Translations under genes and position numbers: made by a program
The notes under the pieces: model-generated
Databases searched by the model: none
What the model saw: only the letters and a program-made list of their open reading frames with translations
Told to the model about the DNA's origin: nothing
Shown here: positions 51,727 through 62,088 of the stretch, piece by piece
Layout of the letters: the number at the start of each line of letters is the position of its first letter
Position numbering within the stretch: position 1 is the stretch's first letter
Assembly: GCA_018228665.1 (NCBI GenBank)
Contig: CP073692.1
Coordinates: forward strand, 992,001 to 1,056,000
Source of the DNA: Faecalicatena sp. Marseille-Q4148
GTDB lineage: Bacteria > Bacillota > Clostridia > Lachnospirales > Lachnospiraceae
Reading direction: 5' to 3'
DNA: 64,000 nucleotides

Positions 51727-52674
51727 TCACTCACTGTCTTCCGCCTGCTTCCCTGCAGTACAAAAATAACGCTTTCCATATGCAATATCCTTCTGCATAC
51801 AGCTTTTCAATGCTTCAATAGAATCGAATTTCTTCTCTGATCTGCGGAAATCATACAGATCAATTTCAATTCTGCTGCCATAGGCATCTCCGGAGAAATC
51901 AAATAAATGGATTTCTGCCAGCACAGCTCCATTTTGCTCTACAGTAGGCTTCCTTCCAATGTTGGCAATTCCGCTGTACCAGATACCGTTCATATGAGCC
52001 TGTGCTGCATATACTCCATTCGGCGGAAGCAGTTTCTCTTCGCTGATTGGTACATTCATCGTTGGGATACCGAGTTTTCTTCCTAATTTCCTTCCGTGTT
52101 CCACTGTTCCGAGTATCCGGTAAGGATGTCCGAGCATCTTTGCTACAGCATTCATTCTCCCTGCTGACACTTCTTCTCTTAGGTAGGTACTGCTGATTTC
52201 CCGGTCAATATACCAGAGTTTTTCCACTACCTCGACCTGATAGCCATATTTATCCTGACACTGTTCCAGAAGTCTGTAGTTTCCCTGTTTTTGATAGCCG
52301 AAAAAATAATCCGTTCCAACTACGATCCGTTTTGCATGGAATTTCCCCACAAGAATGTCTCGAATAAATACTTCTGCATCCATCGTACGAATCTCATCTG
52401 TAAACGGACACTCCACCAGACAATCAATTCGTCCTTCCAGCTGTTCCCTGCGTTCTTCCTTCGTCATCAGCACTTGATATTCTTTTTTCATTTTCTGATA
52501 AAATACCGACATATCAAAAACAAATGCCACACTCTTTAGTGCCTCTGCTTCAGCATATGCTCTTACTTTTCGAAGCAGAATCTGATGTCCCCGATGCAGT
52601 CCATCAAATTTTCCCAATGTGATTGCAGTGCCGCACGTTTCCTGATAGTCTTCCAAATCTACTATACACTGCAT
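51727..52674 (-). CDS. ribF: Bifunctional riboflavin kinase / FAD synthetase
   Basis: This 315-residue enzyme has an N-terminal FAD synthetase half (TLGKFDGLHRGHQILLRK; STYLREEVSAGRM) and a C-terminal riboflavin kinase half (GRKLGIPTMNVP; NGVYAA). It makes FMN and FAD. It lies 14 nt after truB. Confidence 0.95.
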   Translation of the reverse strand: MQCIVDLEDYQETCGTAITLGKFDGLHRGHQILLRKVRAYAEAEALKSVAFVFDMSVFYQKMKKEYQVLMTKEERREQLEGRIDCLVECPFTDEIRTMDAEVFIRDILVGKFHAKRIVVGTDYFFGYQKQGNYRLLEQCQDKYGYQVEVVEKLWYIDREISSTYLREEVSAGRMNAVAKMLGHPYRILGTVEHGRKLGRKLGIPTMNVPISEEKLLPPNGVYAAQAHMNGIWYSGIANIGRKPTVEQNGAVLAEIHLFDFSGDAYGSRIEIDLYDFRRSEKKFDSIEALKSCMQKDIAYGKRYFCTAGKQAEDSE

Positions 52675-52688
52675 CTGTTTTTCCTCTT

Positions 52689-53600
52689 TTATCCATTCTC
52701 ATTTCTGTCCCAGAACATTTTGAGCAGTTTTAGCTGCTGCCCTTTTTCATCATGCTGATAAAGACCGATAAATGTTCCCTGTCGATCATAGATCCGATAG
52801 ATTTCTCCTGAAGCGCTGATCTGTCCAGCCGTTTTTTCCGGCAGCGCATTTCCATTATACAGAAGTTTTTCATACCGTTCTGAAACAGTCAGTTTCCTGT
52901 ACTGAGAAAACATTTCATCAATCGGAATCAGTACTTGATCCAGTTCTCCTGAAAGCACCAATTCTCTGACTTCTTCCAGATGAATACTGTCTTTCAGCTG
53001 AAATCTCTCTACCTTTGTGCGAAGCAGTTTTTCCATACAGCCGCCGGTTCCAAGCTTTTCACCGATATCATGACAGAGCGTCCGGATATACGTTCCCTTT
53101 GAACAACTGACTTCCATATACACTCTCGGCAACTCAATCTTCTGGATTACAATCTTGTGGATTGTTACCTGCCTTGCTTTGCGCTCCACAGTAATTCCTT
53201 CCCGTGCCAGCTCATAAAGTTTTTTTCCGCCCACTTTCAGTGCAGAATACATTGGCGGAATCTGATCGTACACGCCAACGAAGGAGAAAATCGCTTCCTG
53301 CACCCTCTCTTCTGTCAATCCTGATGCATCTTTTTCTTCTAAAACTGTTCCGGTAATATCCTGCGTATCTGTCTTTTTTCCTAACAGCAGTACCGTTTCA
53401 TATACTTTATCTTTTTCTGTCAAAAGATCACATAATTTTGTCGCTTTCCCAAGACAAACCGGAAGCACGCCTTCCGCATCCGGATCAAGCGTGCCTGTGT
53501 GTCCGATTTTTTTCTGTTTAAGGATCCCCCGCAATTTTGCAACGACATCATGAGATGTAAATCCTTTTTCTTTATAAATATTAATGACTCCGTGATACAT
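52689..53600 (-). CDS. truB: tRNA pseudouridine-55 synthase
   Basis: This 303-residue enzyme has the catalytic-Asp motif GHTGTLDPDAEGVLPVCLGKATKL (about 34-57) and a C-terminal PUA-like part. Its start overlaps the nrnA stop (TAATG). Confidence 0.95.
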   Translation of the reverse strand: MYHGVINIYKEKGFTSHDVVAKLRGILKQKKIGHTGTLDPDAEGVLPVCLGKATKLCDLLTEKDKVYETVLLLGKKTDTQDITGTVLEEKDASGLTEERVQEAIFSFVGVYDQIPPMYSALKVGGKKLYELAREGITVERKARQVTIHKIVIQKIELPRVYMEVSCSKGTYIRTLCHDIGEKLGTGGCMEKLLRTKVERFQLKDSIHLEEVRELVLSGELDQVLIPIDEMFSQYRKLTVSERYEKLLYNGNALPEKTAGQISASGEIYRIYDRQGTFIGLYQHDEKGQQLKLLKMFWDRNENG

Positions 53601-54592
53601 TAGGCTTCCTCCGCTGTGCCAGATTCCGGCAGCGTTTCTTCATCCGAATCCGCAAGCTGTATCTGTGCTTCCTCTGTCACAAGACGGATGATCTCTTCCG
53701 GCGACTCTTTCATATTAAACCCAGACGCCTTCTTATGTCCGCCTCCGCCAAACTTTCCTGCAAGCAGGCTTACATCAATCTTATCAGAAGATCTAAGACT
53801 TGCTTTGTATTCGCCCGGCGCAACTTCATACAAAAAGACTGCCAGTTCTACGCCCTTTGTATTACGCAGCTGACTGACAACACCATCCACATCTTTCGGC
53901 GTTACATGGAATTTCTCCATTTCTTCGATAGATAATGATACGGCAATACAGCGTTCCTCCATATATAATCTGCTGTCAAATAACATTTTCCCAAGTATCC
54001 GGTTCTGTTCATATGTTTTCTGAAAAAAGGTTTCTTCAATAATCCGCGGCGCGTCAATTCCTGTTCTCATTAGCGCCGCCGCTGCCTCCATTGTCTCAGG
54101 AGCTGTACAGGAATACTGGAACACGCCCGTATCATGTACAATGCCCATATACAACGCTTCTGCTGCTTCCTTAGAGATTCCTGCACCTTCCGTCAGCCGA
54201 TACACAAGTTCACTTGTCGAACTGGCATCCGGAACAATATAGTTCTTCTCAGCAAATGCCTGATTGCTGATGTGATGATCCACACATAACGTATGTCGTG
54301 CCTCATCAAATAATTTTGCCGAGAATCCGAGCCGGTCTTTGTCTCCACAGTCAAGCGCGATAAAAAGATCGTATACCGGAGCTTCCTTTACATCGTGATG
54401 AACTTCGTTTGCACCATTCAGAAACTGGAAGACCGGTCTGAATTCCTCAAGATAAACATCCGTCTGAATCTGCGGATATTCATCTTTCAGATAGCGGCAA
54501 AGCCCCAGACAGGAACCGATACAGTCCCCGTCCGGACGGATATGACCGCTGATTGCAACTGTTTTTACATTGCACAGCATTTCTTTTAACAT
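53600..54592 (-). CDS. nrnA: NrnA-like oligoribonuclease / pAp phosphatase, DHH family
   Basis: This 330-residue enzyme has the DHH motifs SGHIRPDGDCIGS, LDCGD and DHHIS, and the DHHA1 motif GGGHKKASGF. It degrades nanoRNA and pAp. I chose ATG 54592, one nt after the rbfA stop with GGAG 9 nt upstream; a GTG at 54619 would overlap rbfA. Confidence 0.92.
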   Translation of the reverse strand: MLKEMLCNVKTVAISGHIRPDGDCIGSCLGLCRYLKDEYPQIQTDVYLEEFRPVFQFLNGANEVHHDVKEAPVYDLFIALDCGDKDRLGFSAKLFDEARHTLCVDHHISNQAFAEKNYIVPDASSTSELVYRLTEGAGISKEAAEALYMGIVHDTGVFQYSCTAPETMEAAAALMRTGIDAPRIIEETFFQKTYEQNRILGKMLFDSRLYMEERCIAVSLSIEEMEKFHVTPKDVDGVVSQLRNTKGVELAVFLYEVAPGEYKASLRSSDKIDVSLLAGKFGGGGHKKASGFNMKESPEEIIRLVTEEAQIQLADSDEETLPESGTAEEA

Positions 54593-54593
54593 G

Positions 54594-54995
54594 TTACTCA
54601 TCTCCGTTTTCTGAACCACTCTCTGATACTTCGTCCCGTTTCAGATGCTTTGTTACATCATCAATTTTCTTCGACATAGTTACGCCATATTCTATAGACT
54701 GATCCAATACAAACTTAATCTCCGGTGTGTTTCGCATATTCAACGTATGCGCCAGCTCACGGCGGATAAACCCTTCCGCACTCTGAAGTCCCTTCAGCGT
54801 ATCTTCCTGGGCTTTTTCATCTCCAAATACACTGATATAGGCTTTACACGTTTTCAGATCCGGTGCTACTTCTACTGCTACAACCGATGTCATTGGGGCT
54901 ACTCTCGGATCTTTGATCCCATCTCTTAAAATACTGCAAAGCTCGCGATGTACTTCCGCATTTACCCTTGTATTCTTAACGCTGTTTTTTCTCAT
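54594..54995 (-). CDS. rbfA: Ribosome-binding factor A
   Basis: This 133-residue protein has the KH-like RbfA core (NAEVHRELCSILRDGIKDPRV and YISVFG) and a longer acidic C-terminal tail. It helps 30S maturation. It is 18 nt after infB. Confidence 0.95.
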   Translation of the reverse strand: MRKNSVKNTRVNAEVHRELCSILRDGIKDPRVAPMTSVVAVEVAPDLKTCKAYISVFGDEKAQEDTLKGLQSAEGFIRRELAHTLNMRNTPEIKFVLDQSIEYGVTMSKKIDDVTKHLKRDEVSESGSENGDE

Positions 54996-55013
54996 TCAGA
55001 TTTCCCCTTTTCA

Positions 55014-57608
55014 CTATCGCGGAATTTCAACCATTTTGTAAGATTCTACCTGGTCTCCTTCTTTGATATCATTATATTTTTCAAATACAAATCCACATTC
55101 AAAACCTGCTTTTACTTCTTTTACATCATCTTTGAAACGTTTCAAAGATGCAAGCTTACCGTCGAAAATTACAATACCGTCACGGATCACTCTCGCACTG
55201 CAGTCACGCTCAAAAATACCGTCAAGCACATAAGAGCCTGCAATCGTTCCAACACCGGATGCTTTGAATGTCTGGCGTACTTCCGCATGTCCAAGCACCT
55301 TCTCTTCAAATATCGGATCAAGCATACCTTTCATGGCAGCTTCCACATCATCAATAATATTGTAAATGACACGGTACAGACGAAGATCTACACCTTCGCG
55401 CTCTGCAGTATCTTTTGCAGCCGCATCCGGACGTACGTTAAATCCGATTACAATTGCATTTGACGCAGATGCCAGAATTACGTCAGATTCATTGATCGCA
55501 CCTACTCCGCCATGGATCACTTTAATTACGACTTCTTCATTTGATAATTTAATCAGACTCTGTTTAATTGCCTCTACAGATCCCTGTACGTCTGCCTTGA
55601 TAACAACACCAAGCTCTTTGACATTTCCTGCCTGAATCTGATTAAACAGATCATCCAGAGACATTTTGGCTTTCGTCTCATCAAGCAGTTTTGCTTTATT
55701 CTGTGCAATAAATGTTTCAGCAAAGCTTCTTGCTTCTTTTTCATTTTTACATCCTACAAATACCTCTCCGGCATTTGGCACATCATCAAGTCCAAGGATT
55801 TCAACCGGAACAGAAGGTCCTGCCTCTTTCACGCGGCGTCCCTTATCATCCATCATTGCTCTTACTTTACCGTGTGCAGATCCTGCTGCGATACAGTCTC
55901 CGATACGCAGCGTACCCTTTTGTACAAGCACTGTGGCAACCGGTCCTTTTCCTTTGTCAAGCTCGCCTTCAATCACAAGACCTCTTGCACGGCGGTTTGG
56001 ATTTGCTTTTAATTCCAGCATTTCTGCTGTCAGAAGGAGCATTTCCATTAATTCCGGAATTCCTTCGCCAGTATGTGCAGAAACCGGTACAAAGATTGTA
56101 CTTCCGCCCCAATCTTCCGGAATCAATTCATATTCTGTCAGTTCCTGTTTTACACGATCGATATTTGCGCTTGGCTTATCAATCTTATTAATCGCAACTA
56201 CAATCTCAATTCCTGCTGCTTTTGCATGGTTGATCGCCTCTACTGTCTGCGGCATGACACCATCATCTGCTGCTACAACAAGAATTGCAATATCTGTAGA
56301 AGATGCACCACGCATACGCATTGCTGTAAATGCTTCGTGTCCAGGTGTATCCAGGAATGTAATTTTCTCATCGTTTACTGTTACAACAGATGCACCGATA
56401 TGCTGAGTAATACCGCCAGCCTCACGGTCTGTCACATTTGTATCACGAAGGGCATCCAGAAGAGATGTCTTACCATGGTCAACGTGTCCCATAACGCAGA
56501 CAACCGGCGGACGTTTTTTCATTTTCTTTTCGTCCTCTTCTTCTTCCTTCAGAAGTTCCTCGATCACGTCTACGACTTCTTCCTTCTCTACAAGACAATC
56601 AAATTCCATTGCAATCTCTTCGGCAGTATCAAAATCTACTTCCTGATTTACTGTCACAATCTTGCCCTGCATAAACAGCTTCTTCACGATTGCTGACGGC
56701 TGCAGTTTCATTTTCTCTGCCAGTTCTTGAATCGTAATTGTTTCCGGAATAGTAATTACTTTTACCTGTTCTTCCTGTTTCTCTTCTTTTGGCTGCGGTT
56801 TCTGTGGAGCACTCTGCTTCTTGCCCGGTTTGCTTAGCTTGGACATCCGTTCTTCCTGCTCCTCATTATTATTGCGGTAATCTTTCTCTTTTTTGGATTT
56901 ATAATTATCTTTTGCTTTCTGACGCTGTGGTTTCTGTTCTGCCACTGCCGGTGCCGGAATTGCCGGCATGCTGTCACGGCGGTTACTGTCACGGCGTCCT
57001 CCGTCTCTTCTGCCGTCTCCGCCACGTCCTTCATTTCCTCGGAAATTATCTCTGCGGTCATTATCTCTTCTGTTATCTCCGCGGAATCCATCGCGTTTCT
57101 CGCCACGGTTTTCATTTCCCCGGAAATTGTCTCTTCTCTCGCCGCGGTTATCTCCCTGGCGATTGTCACGGCGGCTGTCGTCGCGTCTTCCCTGACCGGT
57201 CGGACGTCCCGCACGGTTATCTCCCTGACGGTTGTCGCGGCGGCTGTCGTCACGTCCCTGTGCATTATCCGGACGGCCTTTCTTCTGGAATTTCTGTTCT
57301 CCATCATTTCTTCTTCCGGTATTGCCATTGTTATTGTTCTGATTCTGGCGCTGGCGTCCTCCCTGACGACCTCCGCCGCTCTGTGTATTTTGCGGACGGA
57401 ACACCTGAACAATATTCTTCTTCTTTGGAGCATCTGAGTTATCTTCTTTTGCTCCTCCGATAGATTTCTTCACTAGATCGATTTCTTCTTCTGAAAGTGT
57501 ACTCATATGGCTCTTTACATCCACCTGTTTTTCTTTCAGAACATCCATTACTTCTTTATTTGTTTTATCAAGCTCTTTCGCTAATTCATGTACACGTAGT
57601 TTTGTCAT
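55014..57608 (-). CDS. infB: Translation initiation factor IF-2
   Basis: This 864-residue factor has an N-terminal IF2N domain (about 1-50), a low-complexity linker (about 77-213) rich in Arg, Gly, Asp and Asn, a second IF2N domain (about 285-340), and the GTPase with [14 protein letters not shown] (G1) and DTPGHEAF (G3), followed by domains II-IV. It places initiator tRNA on the 30S subunit. I chose ATG 57608, with GAGGAGG upstream; an earlier in-frame ATG at 57638 lies inside ylxQ. Confidence 0.96.
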   Translation of the reverse strand: MTKLRVHELAKELDKTNKEVMDVLKEKQVDVKSHMSTLSEEEIDLVKKSIGGAKEDNSDAPKKKNIVQVFRPQNTQSGGGRQGGRQRQNQNNNNGNTGRRNDGEQKFQKKGRPDNAQGRDDSRRDNRQGDNRAGRPTGQGRRDDSRRDNRQGDNRGERRDNFRGNENRGEKRDGFRGDNRRDNDRRDNFRGNEGRGGDGRRDGGRRDSNRRDSMPAIPAPAVAEQKPQRQKAKDNYKSKKEKDYRNNNEEQEERMSKLSKPGKKQSAPQKPQPKEEKQEEQVKVITIPETITIQELAEKMKLQPSAIVKKLFMQGKIVTVNQEVDFDTAEEIAMEFDCLVEKEEVVDVIEELLKEEEEDEKKMKKRPPVVCVMGHVDHGKTSLLDALRDTNVTDREAGGITQHIGASVVTVNDEKITFLDTPGHEAFTAMRMRGASSTDIAILVVAADDGVMPQTVEAINHAKAAGIEIVVAINKIDKPSANIDRVKQELTEYELIPEDWGGSTIFVPVSAHTGEGIPELMEMLLLTAEMLELKANPNRRARGLVIEGELDKGKGPVATVLVQKGTLRIGDCIAAGSAHGKVRAMMDDKGRRVKEAGPSVPVEILGLDDVPNAGEVFVGCKNEKEARSFAETFIAQNKAKLLDETKAKMSLDDLFNQIQAGNVKELGVVIKADVQGSVEAIKQSLIKLSNEEVVIKVIHGGVGAINESDVILASASNAIVIGFNVRPDAAAKDTAEREGVDLRLYRVIYNIIDDVEAAMKGMLDPIFEEKVLGHAEVRQTFKASGVGTIAGSYVLDGIFERDCSARVIRDGIVIFDGKLASLKRFKDDVKEVKAGFECGFVFEKYNDIKEGDQVESYKMVEIPR
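56970..57380 (-). repeat. Arg/Gly/Asp/Asn-rich repeat linker inside infB
   Basis: The linker contains near-repeats of [10 protein letters not shown] and RRDNFRGN. A 14-residue unit starting RDDSRRDNR recurs exactly at residues 119-132 and 142-155, a 23-residue period. The DNA is likewise repetitive. Confidence 0.85.
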
Positions 57609-57621
57609 ACGTCTGCCTCCT

Positions 57622-57951
57622 CTATGCAATTGTTTCATTCATCCTGTTCAGCTTCTCTATTATGCCTTTTGCAAAGCTCTCATCGACAACGGCCAGCGAT
57701 GCGCGGAATTCTTTGCCCATTGCATGCCCCAATGTATCTTTATCTGCATAAAAACAAATCGGTACTTCATAAAATTCGCACATATTCCGAAACTTTTTTT
57801 TCGTATTCTCTGAAGCATCTCCTGCTACAAATACCAGATGAGCTCTTCCCTCTTTTACTGCCTTTTCTGTAGAAAATTCGCCGCTTGCAAGTTTACCGGC
57901 TTTTGCAGCAAGGCTCAAAAATGATAACACTCTATCTTGACTCAAGCACAC
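57622..57951 (-). CDS. ylxQ: L7Ae-family ribosomal/RNA-binding protein YlxQ
   Basis: This 109-residue L7Ae/L30e-like K-turn-binding protein ([14 protein letters not shown] and [16 protein letters not shown]) lies in the conserved nusA-ylxR-ylxQ-infB order. The start codon is a GTG at 57951 or a TTG 6 nt later; it overlaps the ylxR end. Confidence 0.9.
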   Translation of the reverse strand: MCLSQDRVLSFLSLAAKAGKLASGEFSTEKAVKEGRAHLVFVAGDASENTKKKFRNMCEFYEVPICFYADKDTLGHAMGKEFRASLAVVDESFAKGIIEKLNRMNETIA

Positions 57952-58219
57952 TCATCTCCTTACACAATTCGTCATATACTTCCTTTGGAATCGCCTGTTT
58001 AAATGACCGTTCCAATCCCCTGTTTTTGATTGCTTTTTCAAGACATTCCGACGACGGGCAGATATAGGCTCCCCGTCCGTTCTTTCTTCCGGTTGCATCC
58101 AGCAAGAAGTCCTGTTCCTCTGTCCTTACGATACGGATCATTTCTTTCTTTGCTTTCATCTCCTGGCAGCCGACACATTTTCGCATAGGTATCTTCTTAC
58201 TGCTCGTCAAATTCATCAC
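57932..58219 (-). CDS. ylxR: YlxR/RnpM RNA-binding protein
   Basis: This 95-residue protein has the YlxR motif MRKCVGCQEMKAKKEMIRIV and GRGAYICPSSECLEKA. Related RnpM binds RNase P RNA. The start is uncertain: GTG at 58219 overlaps nusA, and ATG 58186 gives a shorter protein. Confidence 0.9.
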   Translation of the reverse strand: MMNLTSSKKIPMRKCVGCQEMKAKKEMIRIVRTEEQDFLLDATGRKNGRGAYICPSSECLEKAIKNRGLERSFKQAIPKEVYDELCKEMSVLESR

Positions 58220-59318
58220 CTGTCATTTCTTCCTGATATTCTTCCATTCCCATATCCATGTAGTTTTCTGGAAGTTCTCCGGATTCGATTGCCTGGCTCT
58301 CGCTCTTAATATCGATCTTATATCCTGTCAGTCTTGCTGCAAGGCGGGCATTCTGTCCCTCTTTACCAATTGCAAGTGACAGCTGATAATCCGGAACGAT
58401 CACGCTTGCTGTTTTTTCATCCGGATCTGCCATAACAGAAATTACTTTTGCCGGGCTTAATGCGTTTTCAATTAAGATTGCCGGGTTATCGCTCCAATTA
58501 ATGATATCAATTTTTTCACCGCGAAGTTCTGATACAACTGCACCGACTCTGGAACCGTTCATTCCAACGCATGCCCCTACCGGATCTACATTCGGGTCAT
58601 TAGACCATACGGCAATCTTTGTACGAGAACCTGCCTCACGGGCAATGCTCTTAATCTCCACAATGCCGTCTTTCACTTCAGCTACTTCTGCTTCAAAAAG
58701 ACGTTTCACAAGTTCCGGATGTGTTCTTGACACAAGAATCTTCGGTCCTTTTGTCGTATTCTTCACTTCCACTACATATAGCTTAATGCGTTCTGTTGGC
58801 TTGAACACTTCCCCTTTTACCTGCTCATTCTCTGTCAGCATTGCATCTGCTTTTCCGAGATCAATACTGATATTCTTGCCTACATAGCGCTGAACGATAC
58901 CTGTTACAATATCCTTTTCCTTCTCAAAATACTGATCATAGACAACTTTTCTTTCTTCTTCCCGAATCTTCTGAAGGATCAGATTCTTCGCATTCTGCGT
59001 TGCAATACGTCCGAATGATTTTGATTCAATCGGAATCTGTACAATGTCTCCAAGTTCAAACTTAGAATCGATCATTTTTGCATTGGCAAGACTGATTTCA
59101 AGCAGATCGTCTTCCACTTCCTCCACAACTGTTTTCTCAGCAAATAAAGAATATTCACATGTCTCCCGATTCATGATGACTTTAATATTATCTGTGCGTC
59201 CGAAATGGTTTTTGCATGCATTGATCAGTGAATTTTCAATGGCATCCAGTAATGTCTCTTTGCTGATATCTTTTTCCTGTTCAAGAATAGTAAGCGCTTC
59301 TAATAACTCTGTATTCAT
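58197..59318 (-). CDS. nusA: Transcription termination/antitermination protein NusA
   Basis: This 373-residue protein has an N-terminal RNA-polymerase-binding domain, an S1 domain (about 130-200), and two KH domains ([35 protein letters not shown]). There is no C-terminal repeat region. It lies 42 nt after rimP. Confidence 0.96.
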   Translation of the reverse strand: MNTELLEALTILEQEKDISKETLLDAIENSLINACKNHFGRTDNIKVIMNRETCEYSLFAEKTVVEEVEDDLLEISLANAKMIDSKFELGDIVQIPIESKSFGRIATQNAKNLILQKIREEERKVVYDQYFEKEKDIVTGIVQRYVGKNISIDLGKADAMLTENEQVKGEVFKPTERIKLYVVEVKNTTKGPKILVSRTHPELVKRLFEAEVAEVKDGIVEIKSIAREAGSRTKIAVWSNDPNVDPVGACVGMNGSRVGAVVSELRGEKIDIINWSDNPAILIENALSPAKVISVMADPDEKTASVIVPDYQLSLAIGKEGQNARLAARLTGYKIDIKSESQAIESGELPENYMDMGMEEYQEEMTGDEFDEQ

Positions 59319-59360
59319 TAATGATTCCTCCTTGTTTCCCTGTTCTTTATAACTTATATC

Positions 59361-59828
59361 CTAAAAATCAAATGCTAAACGGATCAGCGCAATATCACTT
59401 TTTAAAAAGGTCTGTTCTGTCTCATCTTCATATTCGATCGTTACACTTTCTTTATCGTATCCTTTCAAAACTCCAATGAATTCTTTCTGGCGGTTAATGG
59501 CCCGGTAAGTCCTAATCTCTACTTCCTCTCCAAGGCTTCTCTGGAAATCCTTCTCCTTCTTTAACGGTCTTCCAAGCCCCGGTGAACTTACTTCCAAAAT
59601 ATAGCTGTCTTCGATAAAATCATTCTGATCCAGGAGTTCTGACAGCGCCCGGCTTACTACCTCACAGTCATCCACCGTGATACCTCCCGGTTTATCAATA
59701 TACGCCCGCAGATACCAGTTGCTTCCTTCTTTCACATATTCCACATCCACCAACTCAAACTGGTTCTTCTCAATAATCGGCAGCAACAGTTCTTCTGTTT
59801 TCTGTTCGTAGATTTCTCTTTTCGCCAA
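59361..59828 (-). CDS. rimP: Ribosome maturation factor RimP
   Basis: This 155-residue protein has the RimP domains (VDVEYVKEGSNWYLRAYIDKPGG; DDCEVVSRALSELLD; LEVSSPGLGRPLKK). It acts in 30S assembly. The start is a TTG at 59828: GGAG lies 8 nt upstream, while the other in-frame TTG at 59834 is only 2 nt from it. Confidence 0.93.
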   Translation of the reverse strand: MAKREIYEQKTEELLLPIIEKNQFELVDVEYVKEGSNWYLRAYIDKPGGITVDDCEVVSRALSELLDQNDFIEDSYILEVSSPGLGRPLKKEKDFQRSLGEEVEIRTYRAINRQKEFIGVLKGYDKESVTIEYEDETEQTFLKSDIALIRLAFDF

Positions 59829-59856
59829 TTTCAAATCTCCTTTCCCATTTCACAAA

Positions 59857-59884
59857 AGAAGAGTGAACTCACGTCCACTCTTCT
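59857..59884 (-). ncRNA. rimP leader hairpin
   Basis: Arms 59857-59865 and 59876-59884 (AGAAGAGTG and CACTCTTCT on the minus strand) pair perfectly around a 10-nt loop, then TTTTG follows. This AAGAGTG-type stem at this place resembles the rimP-leader motif of Firmicutes. Confidence 0.7.
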
Positions 59885-59909
59885 GCCAAATTCTTATGTA
59901 ACTATTAAT

Positions 59910-59938
59910 AGTCTAGCACACTCATGCGCAAAAAGCAA
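59910..59938 (-). promoter_or_regulatory. Promoter of the rimP-nusA-infB operon
   Basis: On the minus strand TTGCTT (59933-59938) and TAGACT (59910-59915) are 17 nt apart. Transcription would begin just before the rimP leader hairpin. Confidence 0.65.
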
Positions 59939-59961
59939 GTATATTCCGGAAATTCCACTGC

Positions 59962-60012
59962 AAGAACCTGCTAAGACGGCTAAGCTTTCGCTTAATCCTG
60001 TCTTCGGTTCTT
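59962..60012 (-). terminator. Compound hairpin at the end of the CoA-transferase gene
   Basis: An outer 7-bp stem (59962-59968 with 60006-60012) overlaps the stop codon, and an inner interrupted stem carries a GAAA tetraloop. There is no good T run, so it may be a stable 3' end or an element rather than a simple terminator. Confidence 0.55.
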
Positions 60013-61522
60013 ACACTTCTATTTCAAACGGAATCCGCTCAATAATCTCTTTCTGCACATCTACGCCCGGATATGCTTCAATCAGCTTTAGTCCCTTCGG
60101 TGTCAATCGAAAGACACAGCGCTCTGTCACATATAATACCTTCTGCCCATTTGCAATTGCCCGCTTCGCCGAGAAGCTGACACTTTTCACTCGCTCCACA
60201 AACTTCGGCACACTTCCCTCGCGCTGGATACTTACAACTCTTTTTTTCTGTGTAACTTCTAATCCCTTCGTATTAAATGTCATACAGAACACTACCGTAG
60301 GTGTTTTTGCTGTAATATTGGCAAAGCCGCCAATTCCGGCAAACGCTCCGTCACTTCGATGTGCATTCACATTTCCCTCTTTATCTACTTCCAATGCTCC
60401 CATGAAGCAGATATCCAGCCCGCCATTATTATATAGATCAAACTGATTCGCCATATCATAAACAGAGGCTGCTCCGATCATAGCTCCAAACGCCTCTCCC
60501 GAAACAGGAAATCCGCCAATCCCTCCGGATTCCACCGTAAGAGTTACCATATCCAGCATACCATTTTTCTTCGCATGTCTGGACACCATCTCCGGAATTC
60601 CAATACCGATATTGACAATATCATCTACTCTAAGCTCTTTTGCAGCTCTTCTGCCAATAATATTTCCTGCAGCGCTGTTTTTCAGCGGCTTTTCTGATGC
60701 CGTATCAATTTTCTCATTCCATGCATCCCATTCTTCATATGGAATCTCAAAACTTCCTGTCAATGCAGTATAAGCCTCATTGCGCTCTTCCGGTTCTGTT
60801 ACCACAATCGCGTCCACTAAACACCCCGGAATAATTGCATTTCTCGGACGAGATGGCGTATCTACAAGCTGATCTACCTGTACGATCACCTTCCCGTGAT
60901 TTGCTTTTACCGCCTGACAGATTGACAGCGCATCTCCTGACATAAACATATTGTCAAAAGAAATATTTCCCTTCCTGTCCGCTGTTGTACCTTTGATCAG
61001 CGCCACCGTAATCTTCGGAAGCTTATAATACAGAAACTCTTCTCCATCCACTTCCACATATTTCACAAGAGAGGTATCGATTGAGAGCCTGTTGATCCCC
61101 GGTCCCTCTCTTCTCGGATCTACAAAAATATCAAGTCCTACTTTCGAAAGCGCTCCCGGCAGCCCTCCTGCCTGGGCGCGGATCGCGTGTGAAATACATC
61201 CAAGCGGAAGATTATATGCTTCAAATCTATCTTCCAGTACAAGTTTTTTTGTACTCAGCATTGCACCAAAATGTCCGCAGATCAATCGGTCTACCGCTCC
61301 CTCTCGAATGTATCCTTCCGCATTGCGCTCCTCATCCCAGACGCCAAATCCCGCGCTGGAAACGACTGTCAAATGTCTTGGCGACTGCATTCGCTGATAA
61401 CGCCTGTAAAGAGCTTCATGGAGTTCCACCGGGCTTTCAATCCCCACAAAGGAATTCACACAAATACAGTCTCCGTCCCGAATCAGACGTATTGCCTCGT
61501 CAGCACTCATAATTTCATACAT
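60011..61522 (-). CDS. Acyl-CoA:acetate / 3-ketoacid CoA-transferase, fused subunits
   Basis: This 503-residue enzyme carries both CoA-transferase family I halves in one chain, with the catalytic Glu331 in TLTVESGGIGGFPVSG. The layout resembles YdiF or propionate CoA-transferase. It moves CoA between short-chain acids in fermentation or fatty-acid use; the acid is unknown. A LytTR regulator lies 27 nt upstream, so the two may be an operon. Confidence 0.88.
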   Translation of the reverse strand: MYEIMSADEAIRLIRDGDCICVNSFVGIESPVELHEALYRRYQRMQSPRHLTVVSSAGFGVWDEERNAEGYIREGAVDRLICGHFGAMLSTKKLVLEDRFEAYNLPLGCISHAIRAQAGGLPGALSKVGLDIFVDPRREGPGINRLSIDTSLVKYVEVDGEEFLYYKLPKITVALIKGTTADRKGNISFDNMFMSGDALSICQAVKANHGKVIVQVDQLVDTPSRPRNAIIPGCLVDAIVVTEPEERNEAYTALTGSFEIPYEEWDAWNEKIDTASEKPLKNSAAGNIIGRRAAKELRVDDIVNIGIGIPEMVSRHAKKNGMLDMVTLTVESGGIGGFPVSGEAFGAMIGAASVYDMANQFDLYNNGGLDICFMGALEVDKEGNVNAHRSDGAFAGIGGFANITAKTPTVVFCMTFNTKGLEVTQKKRVVSIQREGSVPKFVERVKSVSFSAKRAIANGQKVLYVTERCVFRLTPKGLKLIEAYPGVDVQKEIIERIPFEIEV

Positions 61523-61549
61523 ACGTTTCTCCCCCCCTCTAATGTATTC

Positions 61550-62053
61550 TCAAAAACGGCGCTGACTTTCCCACATTAGAAACTTCTCTTTTACTTCCTT
61601 CTGATGGCTTCTGCTAATGGGAATTTCTGCTCCGTTCTTCATCAGAAAATTGGTTTTAGAATACTGTGATATATAATTCAGATTCACAATAAAGCTATTA
61701 TGACATCGCACAAAAGTCTCTCCACAGATCCACCGATCCACGTCATCTAATTTATCTGATACTTTTAATGGTTCAGCAGCGCCTCCCAAATAAATGTAGG
61801 TGTCACGCTTGTCTCTTTCAATATATACAATCTGCCACTTGGGAATTACATAACTGTTCTTGTTGCGATGTACAGTTACCGCATTGTCCAGTCCCTGCTT
61901 TCCGTATAATTTCCGAACTGTATACTGTAACGCATTTTCAAGAATTTCTCTCTGAAAAACTACATTCTCTTCTTTTGTCAGATACTCTGCCATTCCTTCC
62001 GCCAGTTGTTCAAGATACTGTTTATTTCTTTCGTTGAAAGTTATATTGCACAT
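61550..62053 (-). CDS. Stand-alone LytTR DNA-binding regulator
   Basis: This 167-residue protein has a helical N-terminal part (about 1-60) and a LytTR domain (about 65-165; IPKWQIVYIERDKRDTYIYL, ETFVRCHNSFIVNLNYISQ). There is no receiver domain, so it is not a normal two-component regulator. It lies directly upstream of the CoA-transferase gene and may control it. Confidence 0.85.
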   Translation of the reverse strand: MCNITFNERNKQYLEQLAEGMAEYLTKEENVVFQREILENALQYTVRKLYGKQGLDNAVTVHRNKNSYVIPKWQIVYIERDKRDTYIYLGGAAEPLKVSDKLDDVDRWICGETFVRCHNSFIVNLNYISQYSKTNFLMKNGAEIPISRSHQKEVKEKFLMWESQRRF

Positions 62054-62088
62054 TTCATCTTCCCCCTCATTGAAAGTATATCTTATAT

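Noticed and set aside
55666..56406. A 246-codon plus-strand frame opposite infB
   Set aside because: It is an antisense shadow of the conserved GTPase region: Ser/Pro/Thr rich, with no start signal and no recognisable domain.
56970..57380. CRISPR-like or tandem non-coding repeat array
   Set aside because: The repeats are in frame within infB, encode a low-complexity linker, and have no regular spacers.
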